Shown here: piece by piece, positions 32,932-41,904 of the stretch
How positions within the stretch are numbered: position 1 is the stretch's first letter
Layout: every line of letters begins with the position of its first letter
Source: Pseudomonas saponiphila
GTDB taxonomy: Bacteria; Pseudomonadota; Gammaproteobacteria; Pseudomonadales; Pseudomonadaceae
Direction: 5' to 3'
Length of the DNA stretch: 64,000 nt
NCBI RefSeq assembly: GCF_900105185.1
Contig: NZ_FNTJ01000003.1
Location: 333,711 to 397,710 of the forward strand
Position numbers and translations under genes: made by a program
The notes under the pieces: generated by a model
Told to the model about the DNA's origin: nothing
Databases searched by the model: none
Seen by the model: the letters and a program-made list of their open reading frames with translations, nothing else

Positions 32932-33213
32932 TTACGGGGCAGGGGTTGCAGCGAGGGAGTCGGTACCGCTCTTGGTGATCTCGACATCCATGTTGAACTT
33001 GGTGTCGAGGATCTGCCTGGACTTCTCGCTCACCTTGCCGCCCTCAAAACGCACTGTGCACTGCGCTACCTTGGCGCGAAACCCTCGCCATGACCCACGC
33101 ACAACGGGCAGCCACTCTTTCGCTGCCGCACGGGAGGGATAGGGCTTACCGACACGCATCCAGCCTTTGATCGGGTGCTGCACCATGGTGAAGAACACTG
33201 TCTGCTTTTCCAT
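32932..33213 (-). CDS. Hypothetical protein, 93 aa
   Basis: ATG at 33213 with AGGAGG upstream. Basic (SRAAAKEWLPVVRGSWRGFR), with an FFTMVQHPIKGWMRVGKPYP start that reads as beta strands. Possibly nucleic-acid binding. First gene behind the diverged element at 33277-33306. Confidence 0.6.
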   Translation of the reverse strand: MEKQTVFFTMVQHPIKGWMRVGKPYPSRAAAKEWLPVVRGSWRGFRAKVAQCTVRFEGGKVSEKSRQILDTKFNMDVEITKSGTDSLAATPAP

Positions 33214-33276
33214 CCATCAACCTCCTGTCCAGGCCTGCGGCCAATTGGCGTCTTGGCGTCTGATGATTTGCCCCCA

Positions 33277-33306
33277 GAGATAGGCTCCGATATCGCGTGC
33301 CTAAAA
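33277..33306 (-). promoter_or_regulatory. CTRCTGGCACGC promoter-like element, copy 20 (diverged)
   Basis: TTTTAGGCACGC, 12 bases, TATCTC. GGCACGC and the spacing are kept, but the first five bases of the left block match the consensus at only one position. It ends 63 bases before the ATG at 33213. Confidence 0.55.
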
Positions 33307-33315
33307 CCTGCGGGC

Positions 33316-33347
33316 AAAAAAATCCCGCCAAGGGGGAAGGCGGGAAA
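33316..33347 (-). terminator. Rho-independent terminator of the lipoprotein operon
   Basis: Read leftward: CCCGCC, a nine-base loop, GGCGGG, then ATTTTTTT. It lies downstream of the gene ending at 33439 and directly before copy 20 of the promoter element. Confidence 0.8.
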
Positions 33348-33438
33348 AGGTACAGCTCTACACAGAACCACTTGAGTGGATGATCAGGATAACAATCAGG
33401 TCAGGGGTGTCATCCCAATATGGCTTCGTGAAACACGC

Positions 33439-34308
33439 TTACCGGCGAGCCATGCGTACAGAGCTGGCTACGCGCCCATCCGGGGTGTAGGTCCGGCGTT
33501 CCAGCATGTTCCGGTTGATCTGCTGATAGCTGACCATGCCGCCATCGTCACACTCTGTGGGCTCCTGAAACCCGGCAAGGCTCATGCTGCCACTGGTCAT
33601 GAAGGCGAACCGGCTGCGGCCGGAGCAGTAGTTGTCCTCGAACTCGGTGAAGCTTTCGCCGTCCTGGGCCAGTCGAACGTAGATCGTGGAGCGCGGGCCG
33701 CCATATTTGCCGCCCAACTCTGCTTCCCAATCGCCAACCAAGTTATCGGGTACCGGTACTACGCTAGGGCGCAATGAACCCTCCCCGGTGACCTGGCCAT
33801 CGCTGATCGTGCGCAGCAGCACACTCCCATCGCGCTGTGGCTTCACGGCCAACTGCTCAGACGGTACGCACTGGCCTTCCGCATCCTCGTAGACGTGCTC
33901 GACGAACGTCATGGAGTCACCGTAGTAGCTGCGTACTGCCTTCAGGTTGGAAGCGCACGCAACGTCCGGGTAGCTGGCATGGGAGAAGCGGCCATCCAGG
34001 AGTGTGAGCATGACGGTATAGCCGCCATTCGCCGTCCGAACTTGGCCGGCGTACAGGTCACCGGGATTGCCGGGGCTCACTCTCCGGGTGCGGACCATCG
34101 GGCGATCGGCACTCCGGGTATTGGTGCGGGCGCTGGTGCTGGTGCTGCGCTGGCCGGATGCCTCACCATCAGACGGCAATCCCAACAGGACCTTACCGGC
34201 CATCTCAGCTGCACCGTCTCCGATGCTACTCAGGGGGCTATTGGTACCGCAGCCACTGAGCAGGAATGCCAGTACCAGAGGGATTGTCAGGGAAGCATGG
34301 CGGTTCAT
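33439..34308 (-). CDS. Lipoprotein, 289 aa
   Basis: ATG at 34308 chosen because AAAGGA lies eight bases upstream; other ATGs at 34317 and 34335 are possible. A signal peptide with lipobox LLSGC (Cys near residue 19) marks it as a lipoprotein. A Ser/Thr/Arg-rich linker follows, then a beta-rich domain repeating YAGQV...GYTVML. Probably outer-membrane or periplasmic; function unknown. Confidence 0.72.
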   Translation of the reverse strand: MNRHASLTIPLVLAFLLSGCGTNSPLSSIGDGAAEMAGKVLLGLPSDGEASGQRSTSTSARTNTRSADRPMVRTRRVSPGNPGDLYAGQVRTANGGYTVMLTLLDGRFSHASYPDVACASNLKAVRSYYGDSMTFVEHVYEDAEGQCVPSEQLAVKPQRDGSVLLRTISDGQVTGEGSLRPSVVPVPDNLVGDWEAELGGKYGGPRSTIYVRLAQDGESFTEFEDNYCSGRSRFAFMTSGSMSLAGFQEPTECDDGGMVSYQQINRNMLERRTYTPDGRVASSVRMARR

Positions 34309-34366
34309 TGGTTGCATCCTTTCGCGATTTAACACCGGCTCTGCGGGAGTGTGGTGGGGCTTACCC

Positions 34367-34738
34367 TCAATTCTGCCCGAGCAGGAGGTTTACGGGCAGG
34401 GCGATAGCGGCCTTGGCCTTCTCTACCTGATCCTCCGAGCCAAAGCATCCGAGCTGGACAGTAACCCCGCCAAAGGTCTTGGCACTCAAGGTCAACTCAA
34501 CGGACTGGCAGTATCCGCTGGCACTGTGGATGTCGCTTGCAGCGTGCTCCGGGACTGCGCCTGCCGATTCATCATCACCACTGAAGCGGACATGAGACTG
34601 CTCCAGTTCCTGATAGGTGAAGCCATCACCGACCGGACGGCTGAGAATCTGGTCCTCGTCGTCACAGGAGATCTCAAGGGTGACATCCACTTCGAAGGTG
34701 GACGGGTCGATCAGGTCGAGGGGCAGTGCGTTGGTCAT
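34367..34738 (-). CDS. Hypothetical acidic protein, 123 aa
   Basis: ATG at 34738. Acidic, beta-rich N-terminal half (FEVDVTLEISCDDEDQILS) and a strand-helix C-terminus (GGVTVQLGCFGSEDQVEKAK). First gene of the operon that includes the lipoprotein. Confidence 0.63.
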   Translation of the reverse strand: MTNALPLDLIDPSTFEVDVTLEISCDDEDQILSRPVGDGFTYQELEQSHVRFSGDDESAGAVPEHAASDIHSASGYCQSVELTLSAKTFGGVTVQLGCFGSEDQVEKAKAAIALPVNLLLGQN

Positions 34739-34773
34739 GGCGTTGGTTCCTGCTGATGTCTGAAAGTGAGGCC

Positions 34774-34803
34774 ATCTTCAGTTAGAGCAATGCGTGCCAA
34801 CAG
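34774..34803 (-). promoter_or_regulatory. CTRCTGGCACGC promoter-like element, copy 21
   Basis: CTGTTGGCACGC (one mismatch), 12 bases, GAAGAT, then GGCCTCAC. It ends 35 bases before the ATG at 34738. The leader resembles those of copies 16 and 17. Confidence 0.74.
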
Positions 34804-34816
34804 ATGCAGGCCTGTA

Positions 34817-35995
34817 TCAAACCGACATGGGTGCCCCATGAATCTCGGGGGCCATTGGTAGAGGCGCTATCACGGACTGACCGCGCATCAGTTCTTCCTC
34901 GTCAAAGTCATCCAGGGGACGCCGGCGAACCTCCGGAGTAGGCAAGGGCTTATCTCCCACAAGATCGAGCCGCTCAAGTGCTTCCTTCTCGGCGCTGATA
35001 TAGGCCTCAAAGTTCGGCTCCGAATCTTCCAGGATGTCTGCCAGCGCCAAAACCCAGTTTTTGAACGCCCAGACCGTCTCGATATCCACGTACCGACCCG
35101 CAACATAGTGGCCAGACAGGGAGAGTGTGAGTGATTCCTTGTCGGTAAGCGGGCGACTTTGCCGGGTAAGCCGGTACGCCGGGCCTGCATGCTGCTTCAG
35201 GCGGCGGTTAATCGTGCCCAGGTGCTCCGTATTGGCGTGATCCTCCAAGATTCCGGCAAGCCACTGGATCTCACGGAAGACGTTGCGCCAGGCGCTTTCC
35301 GATACCTGTTGGGCGGCGCGTTTACGGCTTTCCAGTAGAGCCACGAACCCAGCACCGTCGATGCCCTCGAAAATCTTCCGGCGAACCTCATTTTCCAAAT
35401 ACAGGCGGAGTGTGCTGGTCAGCATCCTCGGGATGTCGTAACGCATGCCGCCCGAGATCATGGCGTCAAATCGCTCTCCCAGTTCGGTACCGGGCTCAAG
35501 CGTCCGGTGATCCATGAGATGGGTGATCTGGAGTGTGAGAGCTTCGGCACACCGATAGTTGTCCTCAAGGCACTGAACCAAAAGGTCGACAGTGATCGCG
35601 CCTGAAGCCCATTCGAGAGGCATGCGGGCTGTTTTGCCGGCCAAGGCCTTAGCCTGGTGGTTAAAGCTCGATAGCCCTTGTGGGTGACTCCAGAGGGCCT
35701 GGAAGGCGATGTCGCCGATGCGATCCCGGAGCACGCCACTTTGGGTCTCGGCGAAGGCCCGCGCACTAGCCACCCAAGGAGCAGCCTCGAACAGCCTCCC
35801 CATCCAGAAGTGCTGGGAACGGCTGTATGCCCCGTTCCGGCCGGCAGGCAGTGCAAACCAGCCGGCCTCCACCGCCGACGCGATAAAGCTCCCTGCCTCG
35901 CAAAGGCCTGCTGAAGCCACCGCATCCCCTTGAACCGCCTTGCTGACCAGACCAAACAGGTCGCGGCGGCGAAGGTGCTGCATCAATTCGATCAT
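34817..35995 (-). CDS. Hypothetical helical protein, 392 aa
   Basis: ATG at 35995. Largely alpha-helical (LQHLRRRDLFGLVSKAVQGD, AQQVSESAWRNVFREIQWL, TVWAFKNWVLALADILED) with an acidic C-terminal tail. No membrane helix and no motif that I recognise. Monocistronic; the rightmost leftward gene of the cluster. Confidence 0.66.
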   Translation of the reverse strand: MIELMQHLRRRDLFGLVSKAVQGDAVASAGLCEAGSFIASAVEAGWFALPAGRNGAYSRSQHFWMGRLFEAAPWVASARAFAETQSGVLRDRIGDIAFQALWSHPQGLSSFNHQAKALAGKTARMPLEWASGAITVDLLVQCLEDNYRCAEALTLQITHLMDHRTLEPGTELGERFDAMISGGMRYDIPRMLTSTLRLYLENEVRRKIFEGIDGAGFVALLESRKRAAQQVSESAWRNVFREIQWLAGILEDHANTEHLGTINRRLKQHAGPAYRLTRQSRPLTDKESLTLSLSGHYVAGRYVDIETVWAFKNWVLALADILEDSEPNFEAYISAEKEALERLDLVGDKPLPTPEVRRRPLDDFDEEELMRGQSVIAPLPMAPEIHGAPMSV

Positions 35996-36023
35996 GGGAG
36001 AGCCCACTTACTGAACATGCCTA

Positions 36024-36053
36024 CATTTTGCCCGCCCTGCTACGTGCCACCAG
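36024..36053 (-). promoter_or_regulatory. CTRCTGGCACGC promoter-like element, copy 22
   Basis: CTGGTGGCACGT (two mismatches), 12 bases, AAAATG (CAAAAT if shifted by one). It ends 28 bases before the ATG at 35995. The 280 bases between it and the rightward gene at 36334 hold no gene that I can support. Confidence 0.6.
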
Positions 36054-36333
36054 GTCGGCCCGAGATGCACATACGGTACCGGCGCAATTCCCCGCCGATG
36101 TTCAGCCGCGAGCATTCGCAGCCCAATCCAAGACCTGAACGCTTCAGACCCGAAGATTGGCCGCGGATTCGCGCGAACCCCGAAAGCCGGCAGTCGAACC
36201 CTCAGATACGCCCCCAACGGTTCAATACCGAACTCAGGTCACGAATTCGCGGCTCGGAAGAGGGCGTCGCTCCAAATATGTGCAGTTTTTGGCCACTAGA
36301 GAGCAGTTATTAGGGGATTGGAGGGAGTGCAAA

Positions 36334-37872
36334 TTGATAACTGCATATGCGGAGGCAATCAGGACCACATGGTTCCTGGAAGTCTTGCCAAGGCCGAACC
36401 TCTCTTCCCTTGAGGGAATGCGACACATCGTTCTTGAAGCAAGAGACATAGCCGGCGTAGACGGCGAATGCCCATACACCAGGATCATCCAGACCCTGAA
36501 CAGATCCATCGCGGCGTCCGATTCATTGACGCCTCTCGAAATCGAGGTGGTAACAAAGATGGTCAACGATTTGCCGAGTCTTCGCCGCCGATCTTCAGAC
36601 GGCGACGGAGATAGAAAAGCGCTGGTGCTCTTTGCCGATGGCTATGGTCAGCTGGCTAAGAACCTCTGCCTTGCACTCGCGCAAATGTCGATCGACATCT
36701 GCATGGTGAGCGACCTGGATGAGCTGTCATCTAGCGAGAAGCCCGAACATCTGGACGCAAGTTTGGTGGTTGTCGGTTCGGATGTACTTCAAAGCCAAGT
36801 GGCTATCCGGGCGATCAATTCCTACCTCTCGAAGATCCGTGAGATGCGCGGGATAAGGCCACCAGTGGTGCTGGCAACAGAGGCCTCGCTTTCCTTCGAG
36901 CAGAGGCTTTGCGCAACCCAGCTGGGCAGCGTTCGCATATTCCGGTCTGACGACGACCCTCGGATGATTCGCGACATGCTGACGACCATCACCGCTGAAG
37001 CAAAGCTGGCTGGCTCCAAGGTTCTGCTTATCGACGATTCGCCGACCGATGCTTACCGGGCCACCACTTACATGCGAGCAGCTGGCCTGCTGGTCGAGCA
37101 TGTGTACGCTCCTGAAGACACCCTCGATGCAATCCGCAACTTCGGACCTGATTTGATCGTGATGGATTACCACATGCCCGTGGTAAATGGGGACACCCTG
37201 GCAGCGCTCATCCGGCAAGACCCGGAGATGACGATGCCGATCATCTTCCTCAGCAGCGAGACCGACAGCGAGAAGCAGTTGCTGGCCCTGTCGCACGGGG
37301 CAGATGGCTTTGTCCTCAAGCCTTTGCAAGAGGGCGCATTCATCAAGGCCATCACATCAATGATCAACCGCGCCAAGGCGATCGACAGGCGCATGCGCAG
37401 AGATCCGTTGACCCAGCTCTTGAACCACGGGCAAACCGTCGAATCAGTCAAACGAGTCATCGCCGAGAAGCGGGGCGGGGCGCTCGCGATCATCGACATC
37501 GATCACTTTAAGAGCGTGAACGACACCTATGGCCATCCTGTAGGGGACCGGGTGCTCATCAAGATGGCGGATGTACTTACAGCATCCCTTCGAGACACCG
37601 ATACGGTGGGCCGGATGGGCGGCGAAGAGTTTGCGGTGCTGCTCCCGGACACAACGACCGAGGCTGCGCGGGTTGTCCTGGAGCGTATCCGCAAATGCTT
37701 CATGGTGATCAAGCATGAGGTTGAAGGCAGCGGCTTTTCGTGCACCTTCAGTTGCGGGATTGCAGACCTGAGTTCCGGACTCAATGAAGCGTTCCGCCAG
37801 GCGGATGAGGCGCTCTACTTGGCTAAGCATTCGGGCCGGAACCAGGTCATCATTGCAGAGCCATCGGTTTAA
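36334..37872 (+). CDS. Response-regulator diguanylate cyclase
   Basis: 512 aa from a TTG start with GGAGGGAG six bases upstream; an ATG at 36157 would add an unconvincing low-complexity N-terminus. Residues 95-220 look like a degenerate receiver. Residues 229-345 form a full receiver: acidic pair in LLIDDSP, phospho-acceptor Asp278 in VMDYHMP, and Lys329 in FVLKP. The C-terminal domain has an intact GGEEF (429-433) and an inhibitory RxxD site (420-423), so it should make cyclic di-GMP under product inhibition. A terminator follows at 37900. It lies alone on the plus strand and may link an external signal to host biofilm or motility control. Confidence 0.9.
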   Translation: MITAYAEAIRTTWFLEVLPRPNLSSLEGMRHIVLEARDIAGVDGECPYTRIIQTLNRSIAASDSLTPLEIEVVTKMVNDLPSLRRRSSDGDGDRKALVLFADGYGQLAKNLCLALAQMSIDICMVSDLDELSSSEKPEHLDASLVVVGSDVLQSQVAIRAINSYLSKIREMRGIRPPVVLATEASLSFEQRLCATQLGSVRIFRSDDDPRMIRDMLTTITAEAKLAGSKVLLIDDSPTDAYRATTYMRAAGLLVEHVYAPEDTLDAIRNFGPDLIVMDYHMPVVNGDTLAALIRQDPEMTMPIIFLSSETDSEKQLLALSHGADGFVLKPLQEGAFIKAITSMINRAKAIDRRMRRDPLTQLLNHGQTVESVKRVIAEKRGGALAIIDIDHFKSVNDTYGHPVGDRVLIKMADVLTASLRDTDTVGRMGGEEFAVLLPDTTTEAARVVLERIRKCFMVIKHEVEGSGFSCTFSCGIADLSSGLNEAFRQADEALYLAKHSGRNQVIIAEPSV

Positions 37873-37895
37873 TCCGGACCCTGATCTGGGCAATA

Positions 37896-37925
37896 AAAAA
37901 CCCGGCAATTGCCGGGTCTTTTTTG
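37896..37925. terminator. Bidirectional terminator
   Basis: AAAAAACCCGGCAATT, GCCGGGTCTTTTTT: a 9-bp palindromic stem flanked by A- and T-runs. It separates the rightward diguanylate cyclase from the leftward gene at 37934 and can end transcripts from both. Confidence 0.9.
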
Positions 37926-37933
37926 GCTGCTAC

Positions 37934-39169
37934 TCAGCGGGTGGCGAAGTTCAGGACCTCAGCAGTCTCCTGAGGTTTGGCCGGCTGCGCCTGCGGGAGG
38001 TCAGATGCCACTTCGCCAGCGTGCGCCACCGGGGCTTCAGGCTCGATGTCGTGGCTAAGTTTCAGCAGGGCGCGTTCCATCATCTCGTCGCTGTCAAAGC
38101 TAGCCACCGGGAAGTCAGGCGGCATTACAACGCGATCCAACAGATGCTTTATGTCGCCATACGCCAAGCAGTGCTGGCCTCGCAACAGGCGGATCATGTC
38201 CAGGAGGACGGCTTTGTTGGCAATGCATGCGCTGACACAGCGGGACCAGATCTGTTTGCGCAGCATGCCGAGCCTGGTTGCCTTGATGGCAGCTTCAGTT
38301 TCATTCGCCGGGCGGTAGAAGCTGTTCTTGCCATCGCTCAGCAGCATAAATCTGGAGGCGAGTTCGTCGAAGTTCGCCAGATCGTCCAGGGCGGCCTCGC
38401 TGGTGGTGTTTCGCAGAGCATGTTCGGCCGCGGAACCCATCATCAGCATGTGCAAACGCCAGTACAGAAATTCGGGAGTGGCGATCAGGTTCATCTCAGT
38501 GAAAATCTTTGCCGTCCGAGCATTCACATCCAAATCTGCACTGAACGAGTCTTCGAAGACACAGTTCGAGCCTTTGTATGCGATCAGCCGGCCAGCTTGG
38601 TGGATCATGAGTCTTGTCAGATCAGCCATCGACACCTGAAAGGCCGGCCTTTGCTGTTGGGATTCGACCAGTCCGGCCGGTGCCAGAGCTACTGCGCGGG
38701 TTGCCGGGAGGCCGCTAATGGGATCGACCACAGTTTCTTGTTCGGCGCGCGGCTTGCTGAAGTAGTACGCGACACCGAGAACCATGGCAGCAACAACACC
38801 TGTGAGGGTGTAGCTGATGTCCGCCGTGAGTGCGCTGTAAACCGGCACAGCGCAAACAAAGACAACCAGAGCGACGGAAGAGGTCGACCACACGAAGTTC
38901 AAGCCGCGGATAAAACCATCCTCCATCGATGACTTCAGCAGTCCAGGCTTGGCGCTGATGATCGACTGGAAGACGGTTATCGCGGCAAGGATCAGTGAGC
39001 CAATGACGGCATACAGAGTCCCGGCAGTCACAAGAGGGTGAGGCTTGTCTGCGAGGGAGTCTTGAGCGAAGAAAAACGCCCCGAGAATCCCAAGCGCCAA
39101 AGTAAGCGGAAGCGACCATGCGGGCATAAGCGCCGCCGCGGCCTTCAGATTTCGAATGGAGTTCATCAC
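37934..39169 (-). CDS. Membrane protein with large soluble domain, 411 aa
   Basis: ATG at 39169. Four hydrophobic segments in the first 145 residues: 15-36 (AWSLPLTLALGILGAFFF), 48-68, 95-115 and 122-140. A soluble helical domain of about 260 aa follows. It ends a run of leftward genes below the primase, so a conjugation or DNA-processing role is possible; no family recognised. Confidence 0.65.
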   Translation of the reverse strand: MMNSIRNLKAAAALMPAWSLPLTLALGILGAFFFAQDSLADKPHPLVTAGTLYAVIGSLILAAITVFQSIISAKPGLLKSSMEDGFIRGLNFVWSTSSVALVVFVCAVPVYSALTADISYTLTGVVAAMVLGVAYYFSKPRAEQETVVDPISGLPATRAVALAPAGLVESQQQRPAFQVSMADLTRLMIHQAGRLIAYKGSNCVFEDSFSADLDVNARTAKIFTEMNLIATPEFLYWRLHMLMMGSAAEHALRNTTSEAALDDLANFDELASRFMLLSDGKNSFYRPANETEAAIKATRLGMLRKQIWSRCVSACIANKAVLLDMIRLLRGQHCLAYGDIKHLLDRVVMPPDFPVASFDSDEMMERALLKLSHDIEPEAPVAHAGEVASDLPQAQPAKPQETAEVLNFATR

Positions 39170-39182
39170 TGGCTCACTGTTA

Positions 39183-39887
39183 TCAGAGTTGCGGGACTGC
39201 CGCTGCTGGTTTGGCGGAAGTATTGGAGGCTTCCTGCTTCACCACTTCCGGCTGGGTGGGAGTCTCGATTGCAGTGATCGGCTGCACGGTTGTGGTTTCA
39301 GCAACCTCAACCTGAGGTTTCTGGACTTCGCTGGCAGCCGGCTTCGTGGCCGCTTCTTTCTTCTGTGGCTTGCCGCTATCAGCTTTCTTGGGGGCCTGGG
39401 CCGGTGCTTTGGCTACAGGCGCGGCTTGAGAGCCTTGCTGGGTGCCTTTGCCCTGTGCCGGTTTGCCCTGTTCATTTTGCTTGCCTTGCTCGGCCTTGGG
39501 GCTCTGGCCTTTAGCCTGGGAGTTATCACCGGCTTTGGGTTGGGCTTTAGGCTGGGCCTTCTGCTGGGCCTGCTGCGCAGAGTCGTTACGTTGGCCAGAC
39601 TGCTTTTGCTGATTCGGGCGCTGGCTATCTTTGCGCCGGCCGTCCACTTCGGCGTCTTTGCTCAACGATTTGAGTTCATCCTCGAATGCGCGAACCGCAC
39701 GCTGGAAGCGATCGGTGAGGTTATTCACCCGCGCACGCATTGCTGGCGCTGCCGACATCGACATGTTGATCATCTTGTCCTCAAGGCGCGAAACCTGGGG
39801 GACGATGCCAACGAGCGATGCAACCATGGCACCGGTAATACGGATTTCTTTCGTGCGCCCCGGTTGGGCGGTGGTGTTATCAGCCAT
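39183..39887 (-). CDS. Low-complexity Gln/Lys/Ala/Pro-rich protein, 234 aa
   Basis: ATG at 39887. A folded N-terminal part (ITGAMVASLVGIVPQVSRLE, then a helical SAAPAMRARVNNLTDRFQRA) is followed from residue 85 by repetitive QQKAQPKAQPK- and EQGKQNEQGK-type sequence to the end. Probably a disordered scaffold or DNA-associated tail. It lies 13 bases upstream of the membrane protein gene. Confidence 0.6.
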   Translation of the reverse strand: MADNTTAQPGRTKEIRITGAMVASLVGIVPQVSRLEDKMINMSMSAAPAMRARVNNLTDRFQRAVRAFEDELKSLSKDAEVDGRRKDSQRPNQQKQSGQRNDSAQQAQQKAQPKAQPKAGDNSQAKGQSPKAEQGKQNEQGKPAQGKGTQQGSQAAPVAKAPAQAPKKADSGKPQKKEAATKPAASEVQKPQVEVAETTTVQPITAIETPTQPEVVKQEASNTSAKPAAAVPQL

Positions 39888-39979
39888 CTCATGTTCCTCT
39901 CTGGGGTGGTGTAACGGAAAAACGAGAGCCGGGCATGCCCGAGCCTATGGTTCATCCATGATTCGGGGTGAGTGCCCGC

Positions 39980-40291
39980 TTACTGCTGGGCACCTTTGGT
40001 TTGTTCACCGTAACGAAGGAAGTCCCAGTTACGGGTTGTGCTGGTGCAGCTGAAGAAGAAATGCTCCAGATCGCGTGCGTGCTTCAGCAGGGAGCGGTTG
40101 TCATCTGGGATGATTGCGCCCCACAGGTCGACCCAAAACAACGACGCAACCTTGTGCGGCAGGTAACAGACCTCCACATGGCGGTACTGGGGTTCCCGAA
40201 GGTGGATCTTCAGCACGTACAGAAAAATCACGATGATCACGATCCAGAAGAAGGTGCTTTTGCCTGGAGCTTGGTGTTGGGTGCCTGCCAT
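39980..40291 (-). CDS. Single-span membrane protein, 103 aa
   Basis: ATG at 40291. Hydrophobic helix at residues 14-26 (FFWIVIIVIFLYV), then a soluble domain with aromatics (HKVASLFWVDLWGAIIPDD). Four bases downstream of the primase stop, so part of the same unit. Function unknown. Confidence 0.62.
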   Translation of the reverse strand: MAGTQHQAPGKSTFFWIVIIVIFLYVLKIHLREPQYRHVEVCYLPHKVASLFWVDLWGAIIPDDNRSLLKHARDLEHFFFSCTSTTRNWDFLRYGEQTKGAQQ

Positions 40292-41154
40292 TGCCTTATC
40301 CCTGCATGGTGAATTCGTAGCCGGTCTGCTCCATTACTCGCTTCGCGGCGGATTCGAAGTCGAATCCAGCCTCGGACAAGCTGGCGAGCATGCGCAGGGC
40401 GGTGGTCTCGTTGTGCACCGGGACTGACAGAGAGCCCCTGTAGTCAACCCACTTGCGCATTGAAACCGGCGTCAACTGACTTGCTGCTGCACTGATTCGG
40501 CGGAGGCCTCTGATGTTTGGAGGGTCTTCGGAGGCGTAACTGGTTGCCAGCCTTGCGAGGTATTCGCCGCTATTCATGCGGCGCTCGATCATCTGAACCA
40601 TTTCTTCGCCGCGGCCCGCGCGGCGCAGCGCATCCGGGTCGTCCATTCCGGCCCCAAGGGGCACAATGTTCACGACGATGCCTAGCGACTCGCAGTTGCG
40701 GATCGTGGCAACGGCTGCGTCGTACCCGGCGGTGTCACCGTCAGTGATGAACGCCAGCTCGGTGACGTTCTGGCCAGCAAAGTAAGCAGCTTGGGCATCG
40801 ATGATGCGATCGCCGCCGACGCAGGCGACCCAAAAACCCATGAGTGACAGGGACCATGCGTCAAACATCCCTTCGATAGCGCAGAGAATCGTCGGCTTGC
40901 GCATCTGGAAGAGATAGGGGATCTCTTTTGAGATGGTCGGGGCAAAGCGGTACTTTGGGTTGTACCTGTCGCCGCTCCCGGAGGGCAGTCGCCCCCAGAT
41001 TCGTACATCCTTGTCGGGGTGAGGCCAGTAGCCAACAACCCGGCCTGAGGTGCCTTTCAGGTGCGGATTTCGGTGAACGTGACCGAGCGTTTCGCTAATA
41101 CGTGACCGGTGCTTCCACCCCGGTTGCGCGGGTTCTGGATTGTAATCGCATCGG

Positions 41155-41904
41155 TCACGATGCGGCTTGTTCCTCGGCTTTTTTTCGGCGCAGCGACTCG
41201 CCTTTCATCGTCAGTCGGTAGGCGTTGTGCACCAGGCGGTCGAGGATGGCATCGGCCAGGGTCGGGTCGTTGATCCAGCCGTGCCAGTGCTCGATGGGCA
41301 GTTGGCTCGTCAGGATGGTGGAGCGGCTGCCAGCGCGGTCGTCGATCACCTCCAGCAGGTCATGCCGGGCTCCTTCCTCCAGCGGGGCTAGCGCCCAGTC
41401 GTCCAGCACCAGGACGTCGACCTTTGCCAGCTGTTGCAGGGTACGGCCGAAGCTGCCGTCGCCATGAGCGATGCGCAGTTGTTCCAGCAGGCGCGGGGTG
41501 CGCAGGTACAGGGTGCTATAGCCCTGGCGGCAGGCCTGGTTGCCCAGGGCGCAGGCCAGCCAGGTTTTGCCGGCACCGGTCGGGCCGGTCAGCAGCAGGT
41601 TGTGCTGCTGGCGGATCCAGTCGCCACTGGCCAGGGTGGCGATCAGACGCTCGTCCAGGGCGCGTCCGGTGCGGCGGTCGAGATCTTCCAGGCAGGCGTT
41701 GGCGTACTTGAGCTTGGCCTTCTTGCGCAGCCGTACCAGGCGCTGGTTGTCACGCCAGGCCAGTTCGCGGTCGAGCAGTAGGCCGAGGCGTTCATCGAAG
41801 CTCAGGCTGTGGCTGGCCGGCAGCGTCCATTGCTCTTCCAGGGCGCGGGCCATGCCGTCCAGGCGTAGCTGGTGCAGTTGATTCAGGGTGTGTTGCGGCA
41901 TCAT
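41155..41904 (-). CDS. istB: IstB-like ATPase, second copy
   Basis: The predicted product is identical to that of the gene at 12017. It lies entirely inside the primase gene and reads in the same direction. Confidence 0.93.
   Translation of the reverse strand: MMPQHTLNQLHQLRLDGMARALEEQWTLPASHSLSFDERLGLLLDRELAWRDNQRLVRLRKKAKLKYANACLEDLDRRTGRALDERLIATLASGDWIRQQHNLLLTGPTGAGKTWLACALGNQACRQGYSTLYLRTPRLLEQLRIAHGDGSFGRTLQQLAKVDVLVLDDWALAPLEEGARHDLLEVIDDRAGSRSTILTSQLPIEHWHGWINDPTLADAILDRLVHNAYRLTMKGESLRRKKAEEQAAS

Noticed and set aside
1641..36053. Reading the repeated CTGGCACGC element as sigma-54 promoters
   Set aside because: TGGCACG matches the -24 box, but the GC expected ten bases on at -12 is missing in most copies. 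The conserved second block instead lies 12 bases after the 12-mer.
36060..36330. Scattered ATTCGCGG-like words before the diguanylate cyclase gene
   Set aside because: Copies are imperfect, irregularly spaced and also occur in coding DNA, so no defined repeat can be supported.
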